Shown: positions 44,551 through 55,678 of the stretch, one piece after another
Layout of the letters: every line of letters begins with the position of its first letter
How positions within the stretch are numbered: position 1 is the first letter of the stretch
NCBI GenBank assembly: GCA_030062745.1
Contig: CP099840.1
Location: 31,809,006 to 31,873,005 of the forward strand
DNA length: 64,000 nt
Direction of reading: 5' to 3'
Source: Capitulum mitella
Lineage: Eukaryota; Arthropoda; Thecostraca; Pollicipedomorpha; Pollicipedidae
Position numbers and translations under genes: made by a program
The notes under the pieces: generated by a model
The model's input: the letters and a program-made list of their open reading frames with translations, nothing else
Told to the model about the DNA's origin: nothing
Databases searched by the model: none

Positions 44551-47279
44551 GGCAGACGCGAAGGGGCTAGGAAACGTCCGAAAATCGGAATTTTTCGGCT
44601 CAGTGACCCTGCTGACCCTGTCACATATCACTGGGTCCGACCAAACCAAAGGCCTCTGGAGGACTGGTACCGCGATCTGCGTTGCTCGCGCTGCCGGCGA
44701 CCAGCTTCTGCCCAACGACTTATGACGTGTATCAGAGCGTTCCGAAGTAAAAGAAGCCACCAACAGTTATGAAAATTTTCAGTTGTATTTGTGGTGCCCG
44801 GCTGCCTTGTCCTAACAGGTACAACTCGGTCCCATCGTGGTTTTTCGCCACGAGTTTGAATATATATAGATCATTCGTTTTACCACAAAGTGTGCATCAT
44901 TGGCAGTCATATCTCTTCGTTACGCGAAAATAGCTGCAGCATTTTTTGTGGCATATTTCTAGTCCAGAAATCTTCACTGCGTTAGTTAGAGCAGTGATTG
45001 CCATTCTGCGATGTTTTTGCGAGCATTTTAAAGGGCGCGCACCAATGCTTTTAATTGGCCGGACCAGGGAAAACGAAGTTGCCGCAGATGCTCTGTGGTG
45101 TTGTTGCCCCCACCCCCGGGCCCCGGCGTTCCCGGGGATGCGCGGGATTACATGTCCCGTGCCCCCGCTGTCAGTTGTCGCACGGATGGGTCCGGCACGT
45201 GACCGGGGACGGGACACGTGTCAGCGGTGATCCGAATGCGGGTCACAGTTATTTCCTCGAAATATTGACTGGATGATGGTGCGTTTTGCCGAACTCGGGG
45301 GAGGGGCAGAGATCGTCACGTTAATGCATCGCTGTCAGTAGTTGCGTCCATTCAGCAGTGATGGATTTATCCGTCAGCCCCAGATAGTCGATATTTTCGG
45401 CTCCGGTGCCTACTCCAGCCTTGGGCGTCCCTCTTATTGATTCCTCTCAGGGTATTCATCATATGGACAGAACTGGCGTAATTTGAGTGCTACCAGTTGG
45501 ATCGAACGCGCTTATATCACTTCCTCGTTTATTATTTTCGTCCCCCGCCGTTGGCGCCCCTCTGCGGGATAACTAGCGCATTTGCATGAGCGCGAGGTCC
45601 GTTTTGTTTAAGGCCAAAGTCGTCCGCCGCGGCCGAGGTCCGGGTAAGATCGTGACTTTGATGGAGAGGCGCTGGCCCCTCCCGGTCGATTTGCTCGATG
45701 ACTGGCACTGCCGGCCTGGGTCGCCGGGCCCCGCCGTCGTTTGGGGACTTTTTGACGTCAGCAGGCGGCCGGTTGACGTTAAAAAGACCCTCGCCCTCCG
45801 CGTGCCCCTTGGGGGTTTTAATAGAGCTGTGTTTTATGGGGGCATGCGTTGTAAATGGGACGGAAACACGTAATTGATGGGTGCTTCTCGGTTGTTTTGA
45901 ATTGTTGCCGCAACGCGCACGCCGCTTAAAACGGCGGCCCGATTTTCATGGACGATTATCGCCCAGCTTCACTAAAAATCGGTATCTCAGACACACACAC
46001 ACACACACAAACACACATAATCAGCTTTCGCGTACCAACCGGCTTTCCGGACGCCGTCGCGCGGTTTCCCGTAAAAGTGGAACGTTGCAAACGTTTCATG
46101 CGCGATCGGTCGTTGACGTTGCATCGGTCAATGACACTTATGCAAGAGGTTACCGCACCGTACGGGTCCGGCCTCATGTGTCTCGTGCACCGCCGGAAAA
46201 AGTTCGCCCGCCACAGAAAACCAGCTCCAGTTCAAAGTCATTCCTTCCAGGCAGGTCTATGGAGACATAAATAAAAACTAACTACCTGGTTATGGATCCA
46301 TTTGCTGCACGGCATGAACTGCTGACTGCAGTAAAGCTTGTTCCGGGTAACACTGTACTCCATCCGGGTAGGGCGCCGAGGTCGAGAACTGTAGCGCGCA
46401 CGCACGACCCCGCCGTACCTGCCAATCGCCCGCCAGATGCGTGCGCGGCCAGAGGTCACCGGTTACGCCCCGACTCCAGATCAAGTGCGCACGTGACAGC
46501 GTCGGAGTCCGTGCTTTTTCCGTTGTCGATCGCTTGCTTAGGCGACCGCTTCTTGGTCCGGCGGGGCATCGGGTGGCGTTTTTCTGTCGGAGCCCGATGA
46601 AAGTCGGCCGCCCGGCCGCCGGCCGCCGGCAGCCGGTCCGACCCGCCCGCCTCGAACAACATGCGCGTGCAGTTTGATTGATAGAATGGGAACGCTGCGC
46701 CTATCACAAGTCCCCGCACGCGCTCCTTGCAAAAACGTCGGAAAACAGCTGTTGCCAGTCTGCGTTTCGAGGAGCTGTCCAATTTGCTTGTCACTCAGGC
46801 GGGGAGCGCGGAGACAGAGCTGGTCGGCCAGGCTGCAGGCTGAGGCCTCTGCGCCTCTCCCTCCTCGTCCTCGCTCTCCCCCAGGTGGGCGCCCTGTCTC
46901 GTCTTCCCTCTGTCCCGCGCGCGGCAGAGCTTTGTGCCGCCCGCCAGCAAAAACATGACTCGGACGCTGCGTCGGCCGCGGCCGGCGTCCTGCTGCCCAC
47001 GGCGGCGGGCGGCACTGGTCAGATGCGGGGCTCGGCGCGTCAGCCGCACCTCGTCTGTTCCGTCGGCGTCTCGCAGCTGCCTCCTGGGCGCAGAACTCTC
47101 CACTGTCCCAGTCAGCTGGCTAGGGATGGGTCAGAGACCCGATTTGTTTGTCGTTTTTTGCTACTTAATCCGGCCTTGGTCACGTTCCTGCATTTTTCGA
47201 CACGTGTTTTGAACTCTCCTCTCTTTCCTCTCCTTCCTCGTGTATTGTCTGGCTGCACCGGTGCACTGCACTCCTAGAG
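44551..47279. other. Non-coding, with CA repeat and CRE
   Basis: Holds a (CA)n microsatellite at about 45988-46016 and a perfect CRE at 45753-45760 beside a frame (45586-45873) with no known domain. A GC patch lies at about 46560-47060. No gene supported. Confidence 0.45.
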
Positions 47280-48960
47280 CTCCCGCCGAACCCTAACCCC
47301 TGCCGCAGGGCCGCCGGCCGGCCGTGGCCGCCGCCCCTGCTCGCCGGCCGGGGGCGCGCCTCCGCCGCCTCCGCCGGTGCCGTTAGCCGGCGCCGCCCCG
47401 CCGCCGCCGCGTACACACGCACGTGCGTGCGCCGGCCCCGGCGGCGGCGGCGGCTGCGCTCGGATCGATGTGCGCCGTTACGCGGCGGCCAACCCTTGCC
47501 GGCCATCTTGCCGGTCGATGCCACCCTCGCCGCGGCGCCGCCGACGTACGCGTCCGGTCGTCGACCCGCGCCGGCCGCGAGCGTTGACCGCGCGCCGCCG
47601 TCGGCGCCCATGGCGTGCCCGCTACCTGGCTGTCACCGCCGGGGGGGGGGGGGCACGGGTGGCGCTGCCGCCGGCGTCGGCCGGTGACCCCGGCAGGTGA
47701 GGCCGTGACCCGGCGCCGGAAGTCAGACGGGCAGGTCCGGAAGGACGGGGGACCGGCGCCCGCGCCGCCGCCGCCGCCGCCGCCACCCGCCGGCACGGAG
47801 GGGAGACGAATCTCCCCGTCAGCGCCGCCCCGTGTACCCGTAATGCGCGAGCCGTGTACGGCGAGACGCGCGCGATTTTCGCTGTCGGAGTCGCCGCTGC
47901 TGTTTTGAGCCGGCCCAGGACGCACGCGAAAGCACGTGTCGGGTGGCGCCAAGGGGCGACAGAGCGCGGTGGCTCCCCTCTCAGGGAGACGGCGTCTTTC
48001 AGCTGCCGCGAGGGCCCGGAGGGACGCCGCATCAATATCCATTCACGCACCCTGCGACTCAGCTGGCACAAGAGCACTTCCGCATTTAGACGCTCACGCA
48101 GCAGGCTGGGAGTATTGGGTACGCACTAGAGCTGCAGGTTTCAGAACCGATAAGCCCGCCACATCATCAGACGACCGCGACCGCCGGCTGCAGTCCTCCA
48201 CGCAACGATATGTGCGAGAGAATCACGGCAACACTCGTGCTCATTTTCAGGTCAGAATGATTTCTGCGCACGTTTGAGCGGGCGGTCCCTTTAGCCGGCC
48301 GGGTTTCGGCGGCGTACGATCCGGTCGCTCTAGCCGGCCGCGCGCCGGAGGGAGGGGCGGCCGGGCGACTCGCACCCCTGCTCGGCCGGTTGTTGACCCG
48401 GGCAGTGCGCGACCGGAGCTGGGCGCGCTGCGCGCTGCCCGCAGAAAGTAAAATGACACAGTGAGCGGCAAAAAAGCCGACGCAGTGCGTGCGACCGCCC
48501 GTGGGCAGGCACCGGCGGCAGCGGCCGATGGCGGCGAGAGGGCGGGCGGCGCCCGAGCGGCCGGCCGGCCGGCCCGGGGTCGGCCCTGCGCCCAGAGGTG
48601 AGTGACCGGCCCGGTTCCGGTTCCGTTATGTTTCGGGGGCGGCGGCTGGCGAGGGAGGGACGGGTGCGTCGGGCCCGGGGGAAGGGGGCGGCCGTGCAGC
48701 TGGTCCAGCGGGAGCCGACGCCTGTTGTGCGTGGATCGGTGGCGAGCGGGTGGGCGACAGACTGGTTTCTCCGACGTAGGCGCTGCAGATCCGCCATGTC
48801 ACGCTCATCGACCCGCTTTTCCGGGATCAGGAGACATACATGCGGCCGGACCGGACTGGGACTGTCCGTTTGCGACAGCGCGTGTGGTGCGCGCTGCGAG
48901 AACCTGATGCCCTCCACGGGCCTCCAGTCGTCGTTGAGGAGGGGGCGAGAGAACGGTGCG
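47280..48960. other. CpG/GC-rich islands
   Basis: Two adjacent GC blocks (about 47280-48010 and 48280-48960) with (CGG)n tracts, a G-run of about 13 at 47641-47653 and a (CCG)n run at about 47764-47786. Contains the candidate first exon at 48528. Confidence 0.55.
48528..48597 (+). CDS. Candidate first coding exon (MAARGRAAPERP...)
   Basis: An ATG in good context (GGCCGATGG) in a GC island opens 23 codons plus one base, reading MAARGRAAPERPAGRPGVGP then APR. It runs to a consensus donor CAGAG|GTGAGT (GT at 48598-48599). The donor is convincing; the peptide is low-complexity and could equally be untranslated leader. No downstream exon recognised. Confidence 0.3.
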
Positions 48961-51589
48961 GTGGCAGAAAGGCGGATCGTTGTCTGCTGGTGTTGACGGC
49001 GGCAATGACCGTGTATTGCGCCCGTGACCTCAGCACCGACCCAGGTTGGAAAAGGTGTTGTTTTTTTGGTGTTGAAGAACGCCAGAAAATGTTTGCTCCA
49101 AAAACATTTTGTAATCCAAAAATTTGATGTGCCTCCTTCAAGAATCTGCATTAGAGCCATATTTACAAATTTCTAACCCTACAAGCAAATGACTACGTCC
49201 ATGTAGTAAGAATCAGGTATGATGTCATAACTGACTTGTACGAAGAACGCCAAGGTAAATTAATTTTATTCTTTGCAAAATTTTATGCTCCAAAACAAAA
49301 ACTGTACTCTGATACCCCGAACAAAGACCAAATTTTCAACCTTGATACCGACACCAAGTGGAACATCCTTGCTCGCCGGATGGGCGTAGCACGTTTCCGC
49401 TCAGTTTCAATACCGTATTTGTGGATTTATGGCTCATGATAGAAATACATTGCACACATGGCGCTGAAATGCTCCAATCCATTTCAAAATGAAATGAGAC
49501 CAGATTTCAGATCTGGTCGGTGTCGCACCTTTTGTGCTATAAAACAAAAAACCGACTCTGTTAATTTATCAGTCATCGGAAAAGTAAAATAGAGAGATCT
49601 GAATTTTCAACAGGAACAGGAAAGCCGCAAACCCTAAGGATGTTACCTTTTATCCACGCACGTGATACCAATTTTGAAAACAAAATGCTACCCTGGCCGT
49701 GCCATGGCCGTTCCCGGATTTTACTCTGGAGTTGCCAGACAATGCAACAATTATCTCCAATGCTCCAACGTACTGCAGCAGCCTCTGTATGGTGATGGCA
49801 ATGTGCGCTGCCAGTTGCGGAATAAGGGGTGTGCATTTTGGGACACTAGCTGGATGTTCGTTGGAACATCCTGTTTCTGAATGTGGCACCCATTGACTAC
49901 GCTTTCATAGGCTTACCCTGACCAGCTACGGGGTGTTTCCTTTTCATTGGGTTTGGGGAGTCATAAACTTGTCTTTTGGTCACGACCTTAGTCAAAACAA
50001 GATTCTGTGTCCGATAAATCTAGCAGGTACAAATAACGCATCATAAGACACGCTAGCGTGCTGCCGGAGTGCATGCCCCAAAATGGACAAGAAAATGGAA
50101 TGTCTGGTGGAGATGTTTTGAACTAGATCTTTTGGTGAAATAGTAACGTGACAACAGCATGGAGAAAATGAACTGCAGAAAAACATGCAACATTTCTGTA
50201 GGTTAAAAACGGGTTTTATGGAAGCTTATAAGCTTTCCTCGTTCCGGAATCTCCCGGAAGGAGTTTCCAGAGAGCTTCATTTTCAATAAAGGTTATCTGC
50301 GCAGCGACGCATGTAAACGGATGTGCCTCAGCGATCGGCAGTAGCTCAGACGTGCGATGTAATAGAGTCGTTCCCGGAATCTGTGACGGATAGGTGCCAT
50401 TCATAATGTTGAATGAAATTGTTTTTTTCTTTTTGTTTGACGTTTATCGAAGGGAGTCATTCATTTACTCAGCCAGTCCCCTGGAACTGTCGGCTTCAGT
50501 GCAAAGCAACTCAAGATAAACTATTATTTTTAAGGTATTCGAATAGATCACGAATATAACTAACACGTAAAGAAGCTAGTTCTTTACAATACACGTTTCA
50601 GAAATGCGTAGGTATTTTACATTTTGAAGTAAGCCCATAGTTCTGAGATGGCGTCCAACTTATCATATATGAATATAACAGTCCAGAATGCCCGAAACCG
50701 TTCGGAACAATTGTGTCTCACAACATTCATCACGTTTTTTTTTTTTTTTTTGATTGCCGCGTAAAATGTCGCCCTGAAATATTAACATGTGTCAGTTGAC
50801 GTTCATCCCACTTCTTCTCCTTGCGTACTGGGATTTGGCAGTCAAAGCGGATGTAGAGCTCCCGGATTCCCAGGCGTAGACGTGAGGTAGCGTTCTCTGA
50901 AAACAGATGTGCTCGACGAGTCTCCTTTTAGTTCTGCCGATTGGCAGGAATTCACAGTTTTCTGGATTTGAATGTAGTAAATGTATGTAAACGTTTGCAG
51001 ATGTCGTATTTAAATCCGTGTGTACGGTTTTGTTGTCAGTACCGTTTGATAATGTCAAGCTCTGGTCTCCAAAACATACTCAGCTCGGCACAATACTGAT
51101 GAGCCGTATTGTGGCCACATTACCAAGCGGAATGTATGTCGAGGCCGAGATTTGGCATGCGAAAAGAGTTAGCTTACAACGTACTTTGACCATCCATCGT
51201 AACGATGGTGCTTCCGTTGTTCGTAATGGCAGGAGTGCCTGTAAAATAACTCGTGCTGACGTCAGAGAAAGGTATTTACTGGTGCCTACTTACACTTGAC
51301 TGATTCACCCAACGTGTCAGTTAATCCTACACGTTTTTCGGCGGAGCGTCGCTCTTTAAGCAGAATTCGACGTCTTTTGCCGGGACTATTCTCCCCAAAT
51401 TTTTGTCTTTCACCTCTTTTTTCGCACATGCACGCAGGCTGTCGACACAGCACATTAGCCGATCAAGACGTCGTCTCACTCGCTGGGGCAAATGTTCCTC
51501 AGGACGGGTCGGGGCCCGCCCCTATCCATCTCATTAGCCGTTTTCGGTAGCTCGCGCCTGGGCTGCGACCGGAAACTCGATAGCCGGCC
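48961..51589. other. Non-coding, minor structures
   Basis: GACCAGAT/ATCTGGTC forms an 8-bp hairpin at 49498-49518, a T-run of about 17 lies near 50736-50752, and a perfect CRE lies at 51257-51264. Frames at 49236-49439, 49662-49889 (both strands) and 51018-51299 are protein-like in composition but unidentified. Confidence 0.4.
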
Positions 51590-52663
51590 TGTTTATTCTG
51601 CAGCGCGGGAAAGTTGCGCGGCAGGGCGCGGCCTCGCCGGCGACATCTGTCGGCCGCCCGGTCCTGCCGGCGCCCCTGCGCGACCGCCACCGCCGCCGCG
51701 CGGAGGCTGGCGCCCGGCCACCGCGCCGCGTCAGGCGCGGCGTCGCAGCCTTGCCCCCGGCGCGCGTGCGCCGCGCGCCGGCCGCACGCCGCCGAAAGTG
51801 AAACGGCGTCATCGACCGTCCGATGACGTCGGCTTTCACGGCGGGAGAGTGGCGGCGGCGGCGAATGGCGCCGCTGACTGCGCCGCCGTGCGCCTCGCGG
51901 CCGCGGAAGCGTCCCAGGCTTTCCGCCGCCGACCGGCTGCGGCGAGGCCGACGACGCACGCGAACGGGCCCGCCTCTCGTCGGTTCGGCCCGGCCGCCGC
52001 GGCTGTTGCCGTCGGTTTTCCCGGGGCCGTCGAGGTCGGCGGGTCAACGTTGGCGGCGGAGTCGGACGGGGCGGGGACGGGACCCGGCGTGCCGGTGCGC
52101 CGTCCGCTGCCAGCGGATGTCGCCGACGTTTAGCTGTTTCAGAGGCCCGGCACTGGTCGGCGGTGGCCTGACGTCTGACGCCAGCCGAGCTCCTCTAGAC
52201 CGCCCAGAGGCGGAAGCAGCCATGATGCTTGGACCGCACCCAAAGCATGCAGACCGTTTCGTCGTGCTCCAGCCTTTCACACTGAAAACGGCAGTGAGAG
52301 CGCCGGCTTCGCGCTGTCGCCGGTCTGGGACGCGAGGCCCGCGTTGTTTTCACGTGCGAAATACTTCCGCACGCGCTTGCACACGAATACACGAGACAAC
52401 GCGATATCGATTCCAGCCGATTCTCCTTCCGTAGTTTTCCGCCCGCTGCGGCAGAGCGGCGGGGAATCCGCAGATAGAACACACCCGGTGTATTTTTATC
52501 GTCCGACATCCGTGCTGGGCCGTCTGCCGTTTGTCGTCGGTCTCGCCTGCCGTCGTCCGAGCCGCCCGACGTGTCCGACCGCCTCGAACCGACGCCGACA
52601 GCGACGCGCGAGAAAGTTCCCGCGTGGGGCAGGTCGGGAGCGGCGGCGCGGCCGTGCGCGGCG

Positions 52664-52690
52664 TGACGTCACGGTGACCTTATGACGTCA
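52664..52690. promoter_or_regulatory. Twin CRE palindromes
   Basis: TGACGTCA occurs at 52664-52671 and again at 52683-52690, start-to-start 19 bp, about two helical turns. They lie roughly 290 bp before the candidate start codon at 52973. CREs bind CREB/ATF bZIP dimers and are enriched in animal promoters; use here is inference. Confidence 0.5.
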
Positions 52691-52972
52691 TGCGGCGGCG
52701 GGCGGCCGCGGCGCGGCGCGCTCGGCTCGGCTGGCCCACTTCTGCTGCGTTAGCGGCGCGCGCCGGGTCGCGGTCGGCTGTCCGCCGACACGGAGCGCAC
52801 CTGGGCGCCGAACGAACGGTCCGAGCGAGCCGACCGAGCGCCAGTGTGTCGCCGCAGGACGGAGGGCGAGTGAGCGCGCCGGCCGACCGAGCGAGAGCAG
52901 TGCGGGCGGCACGGCGCATGTATGTGGACGGCGGCTGAGGCCGACACGCAGCGAGCGGGCGCGGCGAGCGCC

Positions 52973-53042
52973 ATGAACGGCGGCGTGAAGCTGCAGCGGC
53001 CCGGCGAGCTGCACGACGAGCCGCTGGCCCGCTACACGCCAG
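52973..53042 (+). CDS. Candidate first coding exon (MNGGVKLQRPGELHDEPL...)
   Basis: An ATG in strong context (GCGCCATGA) opens 23 codons plus one base: MNGGVKLQRPGELHDEPL then ARYTP. It ends at a consensus donor CCAG|GTGAGA (GT at 53043-53044). The peptide is mixed and protein-like rather than the arginine/alanine runs seen elsewhere in the island, and twin CREs lie upstream. The frame is open further upstream, with another ATG at 52922 that would add 17 residues. I do not recognise the protein, and no second exon was found in the next 11 kb. This is the best of the candidate gene starts. Confidence 0.5.
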
Positions 53043-53500
53043 GTGAGACCACCAACCGGCGCGCCGCTGACGCGGACGGCGGACGGGAGGACGGCTCCGG
53101 TGTGCGCGCCGCCCCGCTCTAGCGCGTGGTGACGGCGCTGAGCTGCCGTGTTTAGCCGGCCAGCAGCAGCGCTCGGCGCCGTCGTCCGCGTGCGCGTTGT
53201 TAGCGGTCTGCCGTCCGTCCGTTCGTCCCCAGATGTCGGCCGCGTGGTCAGGGGTCGCGAGGTCATTCGGCGCGTCTGTGGCCGGCCTGGGCGGGGGGGG
53301 GGGGGCGGGGGCGGAGCGGCGCCGCTGGGGCCGCTCCGGTCGCCGCCGCTGCTGGCGCCGTCCCTGGCGGACCGCGGACCGTCCGCCGGCGGCTACCGAG
53401 CCGCTGCACCCGCCGGTGCAAAGTTCAGACCGATGACGTGGCCATGGGCTATTTTCAACGGCCCCGGAGCGCGACGCCGCCGGCGGGGCCGAGTGTCCCT

Positions 53501-55443
53501 TGTACTGTTCGATTAGACCGGCGCTGACCTGCATCGGACGGAAAGTGGCACGGACGTGACGCAGGATCCCGCCTGTTCGTTTTTCTCGGAACGCTCAACA
53601 GCGCACAAGGGCGCGCAATTAGCACCATGCCCGGAGGCTAACGTTGCAGTTTGATTCACTGGGAAAACCTTCCGGCTGACACCGACCGTCAAGGAATCGA
53701 TAACTGCTGCGCGCGCCAACAGCGGGAATTTCCCAGCGAACTCAGCCACCGCGATGGGTCAACGGGTGCGTAACTGGGTTTCCGCTAGGCCACAGCGTGC
53801 CCCGCTGGCACCTGTCCGAACATCTGCCCCTCCCCCAACCCCCGCCCCCAGCTGTGATGGTTTCCATGAGGTGCTGCACGTGGACGACGCGACGCCGGCG
53901 GGCCAGCGGGCGGCGTTATCTGAGCACGGCGGCGGGCGGCGGTTGGGGCGCCTCTTTGTCCGGCGGCTGACCGCGCGGCGCGCCGCTGACCGGACGTCGG
54001 CGTGCGCGCCGGCCGCCGCCGCGCGCCGCCCAAGTAGGCCAGCCGGCCGGCCGGCCGCGGGCGGCCCGTTTTTCCCAGCCGTCCCGCTGCCAGTCCCGTT
54101 AGCGGTCTGACCCGCCAGCTGACCCGCCGGCCGACCCGCCAGCTGACCCGCCGCCGGCCGCGCGCGACCTTGCCGCGCGCCCGCGCGCCGAACCGCCGCG
54201 CGCTGCTTGCAACCCTCGACTTGTTTATGCCTTCATGATCGGCGGCAAAAAGGTTTCCTGGTTTGTCGTGAATCGGCCGCTGGCTTTTTGTTGCGGCCGG
54301 CGACCTTGTGCGTCGTCGGCGCCGAATTCCGCGCGGCCGCGGCGGCAGACGAGGTCGGCTGCAGCTCCGCCGCCCTGCAGGCCAGATAGGCCCGCCCTGC
54401 CGTCGGCTATTTATGATTTCGACGGGCTCCCGCGCAGAGAGCGGCAAGCCCTGAGGCATCTTAATCATGCACTATTTTAATTAATTATCGAACTTCAAAC
54501 TTATTCGGATTTGGGCTTTGTTTCATCTGTTGTGTTCGCATGCAGCAACTTCAGAAACTGTCGCTGAAGATGTTCCTAACTTTTGCACAGGAGTTTCGCG
54601 TTTTAAAGATATCGTTGAGTTGTTTCCCAGAAAAAAACAACCAGTTCCTCTCTGGGTTTGGCGTGCTCGAGGGGATGACGTCATATTCGTCACGTGCCTT
54701 TTGCTTTGATTGAGATTTTAGTGCTTTCAAATCGAGAGGACTGAATTCATTCGATTTTCCTCAGTCACAGTGCAATGCGAAAGCAATCACGGTAACTCGT
54801 TAATCACAGAAGACTGCAGTGCACCAAAAAAGTTTTGTGATCAAAAATCAATTTCGGAACAAACAATGCACAAGCGACGTCAGCCTGTGATCCACATGCT
54901 GCGGCTCTGTATTACCCACACAGTGCAGAGGAGACCCGGGATGTGGGACACGGCGTCGGGTAGCCCTGGGAGACTCTGTGGGTCAGCTATTGACCCGGTG
55001 CCAGCGCAGCCGGCCTGGGGTCCGATGCGTCCCGGCCGCACGCGTGTGTCATCCCCGCCGCGAATCGATCCCGCCCTGCGTCGTTTCCGGATTCTGCGTC
55101 GCCGGCGACGGTTGGCCGGAAGCGGCGGCGGGGCGGGGGCGGCGGATCAGAGCAGGCCGCCGCGGCCGCCGCCAGCGCCGGTGGTCGCGCGCCGTTGCAG
55201 GCCGCCGTTTTTGCCCCCTGGCGTGACATGCGCCGGCCTTGCCGACCATTGCCACGTCGGAAGTGCGCCGCTTTTTGCGTGGTTTGGCCCAGTTTGGCGC
55301 GTGCGTCGTGTTCGCTGTTTGCGGCGGCCGGCTGCACCACTCCGAAGGACGTGCCGCCGGGCCCTGTCCCTCCGACTTGGTCGGTTTCTCCCCTCCCCCT
55401 CTCCAACACATCTCGCCCGGTCTGCCGCCCCCGGTGGACGGCA
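53501..55443. other. GC islands and intervening DNA
   Basis: Islands lie at about 53870-54420 and 55010-55443. A perfect CRE lies at 54676-54683. A pyrimidine-rich acceptor (AG at 54544-54545) is followed by two different frames that both stay open for over 50 codons to TGAs near 54710, so a terminal exon is possible but the frame is undecided. Confidence 0.4.
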
Positions 55444-55678
55444 GAGCTCCAGTCAGACTCTGCCGGTCCGGTCCGTCAGACTGCCGGTCCGGTCTGTTAG
55501 ATTCTGCCGGTCCGGTCCGTCAGACTGCCGGTCCGTTCTGTCAGACTGCCTGTCAGGTTCGTTGGACTCTGCCGGTCCGGCTCGTCAGACCCTGCCGGCC
55601 TGGTCCGTCAGACTGGCGGTCTGGCTCGTCAGACTCGGCCGGTCCGGTCCGTCAGACTGCCGGTCCGTTCGTCGGCAG
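55444..55678 (+). repeat. Alternating 23/21-bp minisatellite
   Basis: Units GACTCTGCCGGTCCGGT+CCGTCA (23 bp) and GACTGCCGGTCCGGTCTGT+TA (21 bp) partly alternate, giving a rough 44-bp higher-order period for about 10 units. The core GCCGGTCCGG recalls the 20-bp array at 27718. It creates spurious open frames. Confidence 0.85.

Larger units (their letters stand above)
51590..53500. other. CpG/GC-rich island with promoter features
   Basis: GC-rich over almost 2 kb, interrupted by a less GC-rich patch at about 52330-52500. It carries paired CREs (52664, 52683), a candidate first exon (52973) and a G10 run at about 53291-53301. Long frames on both strands are compositional. Confidence 0.6.

Noticed and set aside
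54546-54713. Terminal-exon candidate after a pyrimidine-rich acceptor
   Set aside because: Two frames are equally open to nearby stops and neither peptide is recognised, so a frame cannot be chosen.
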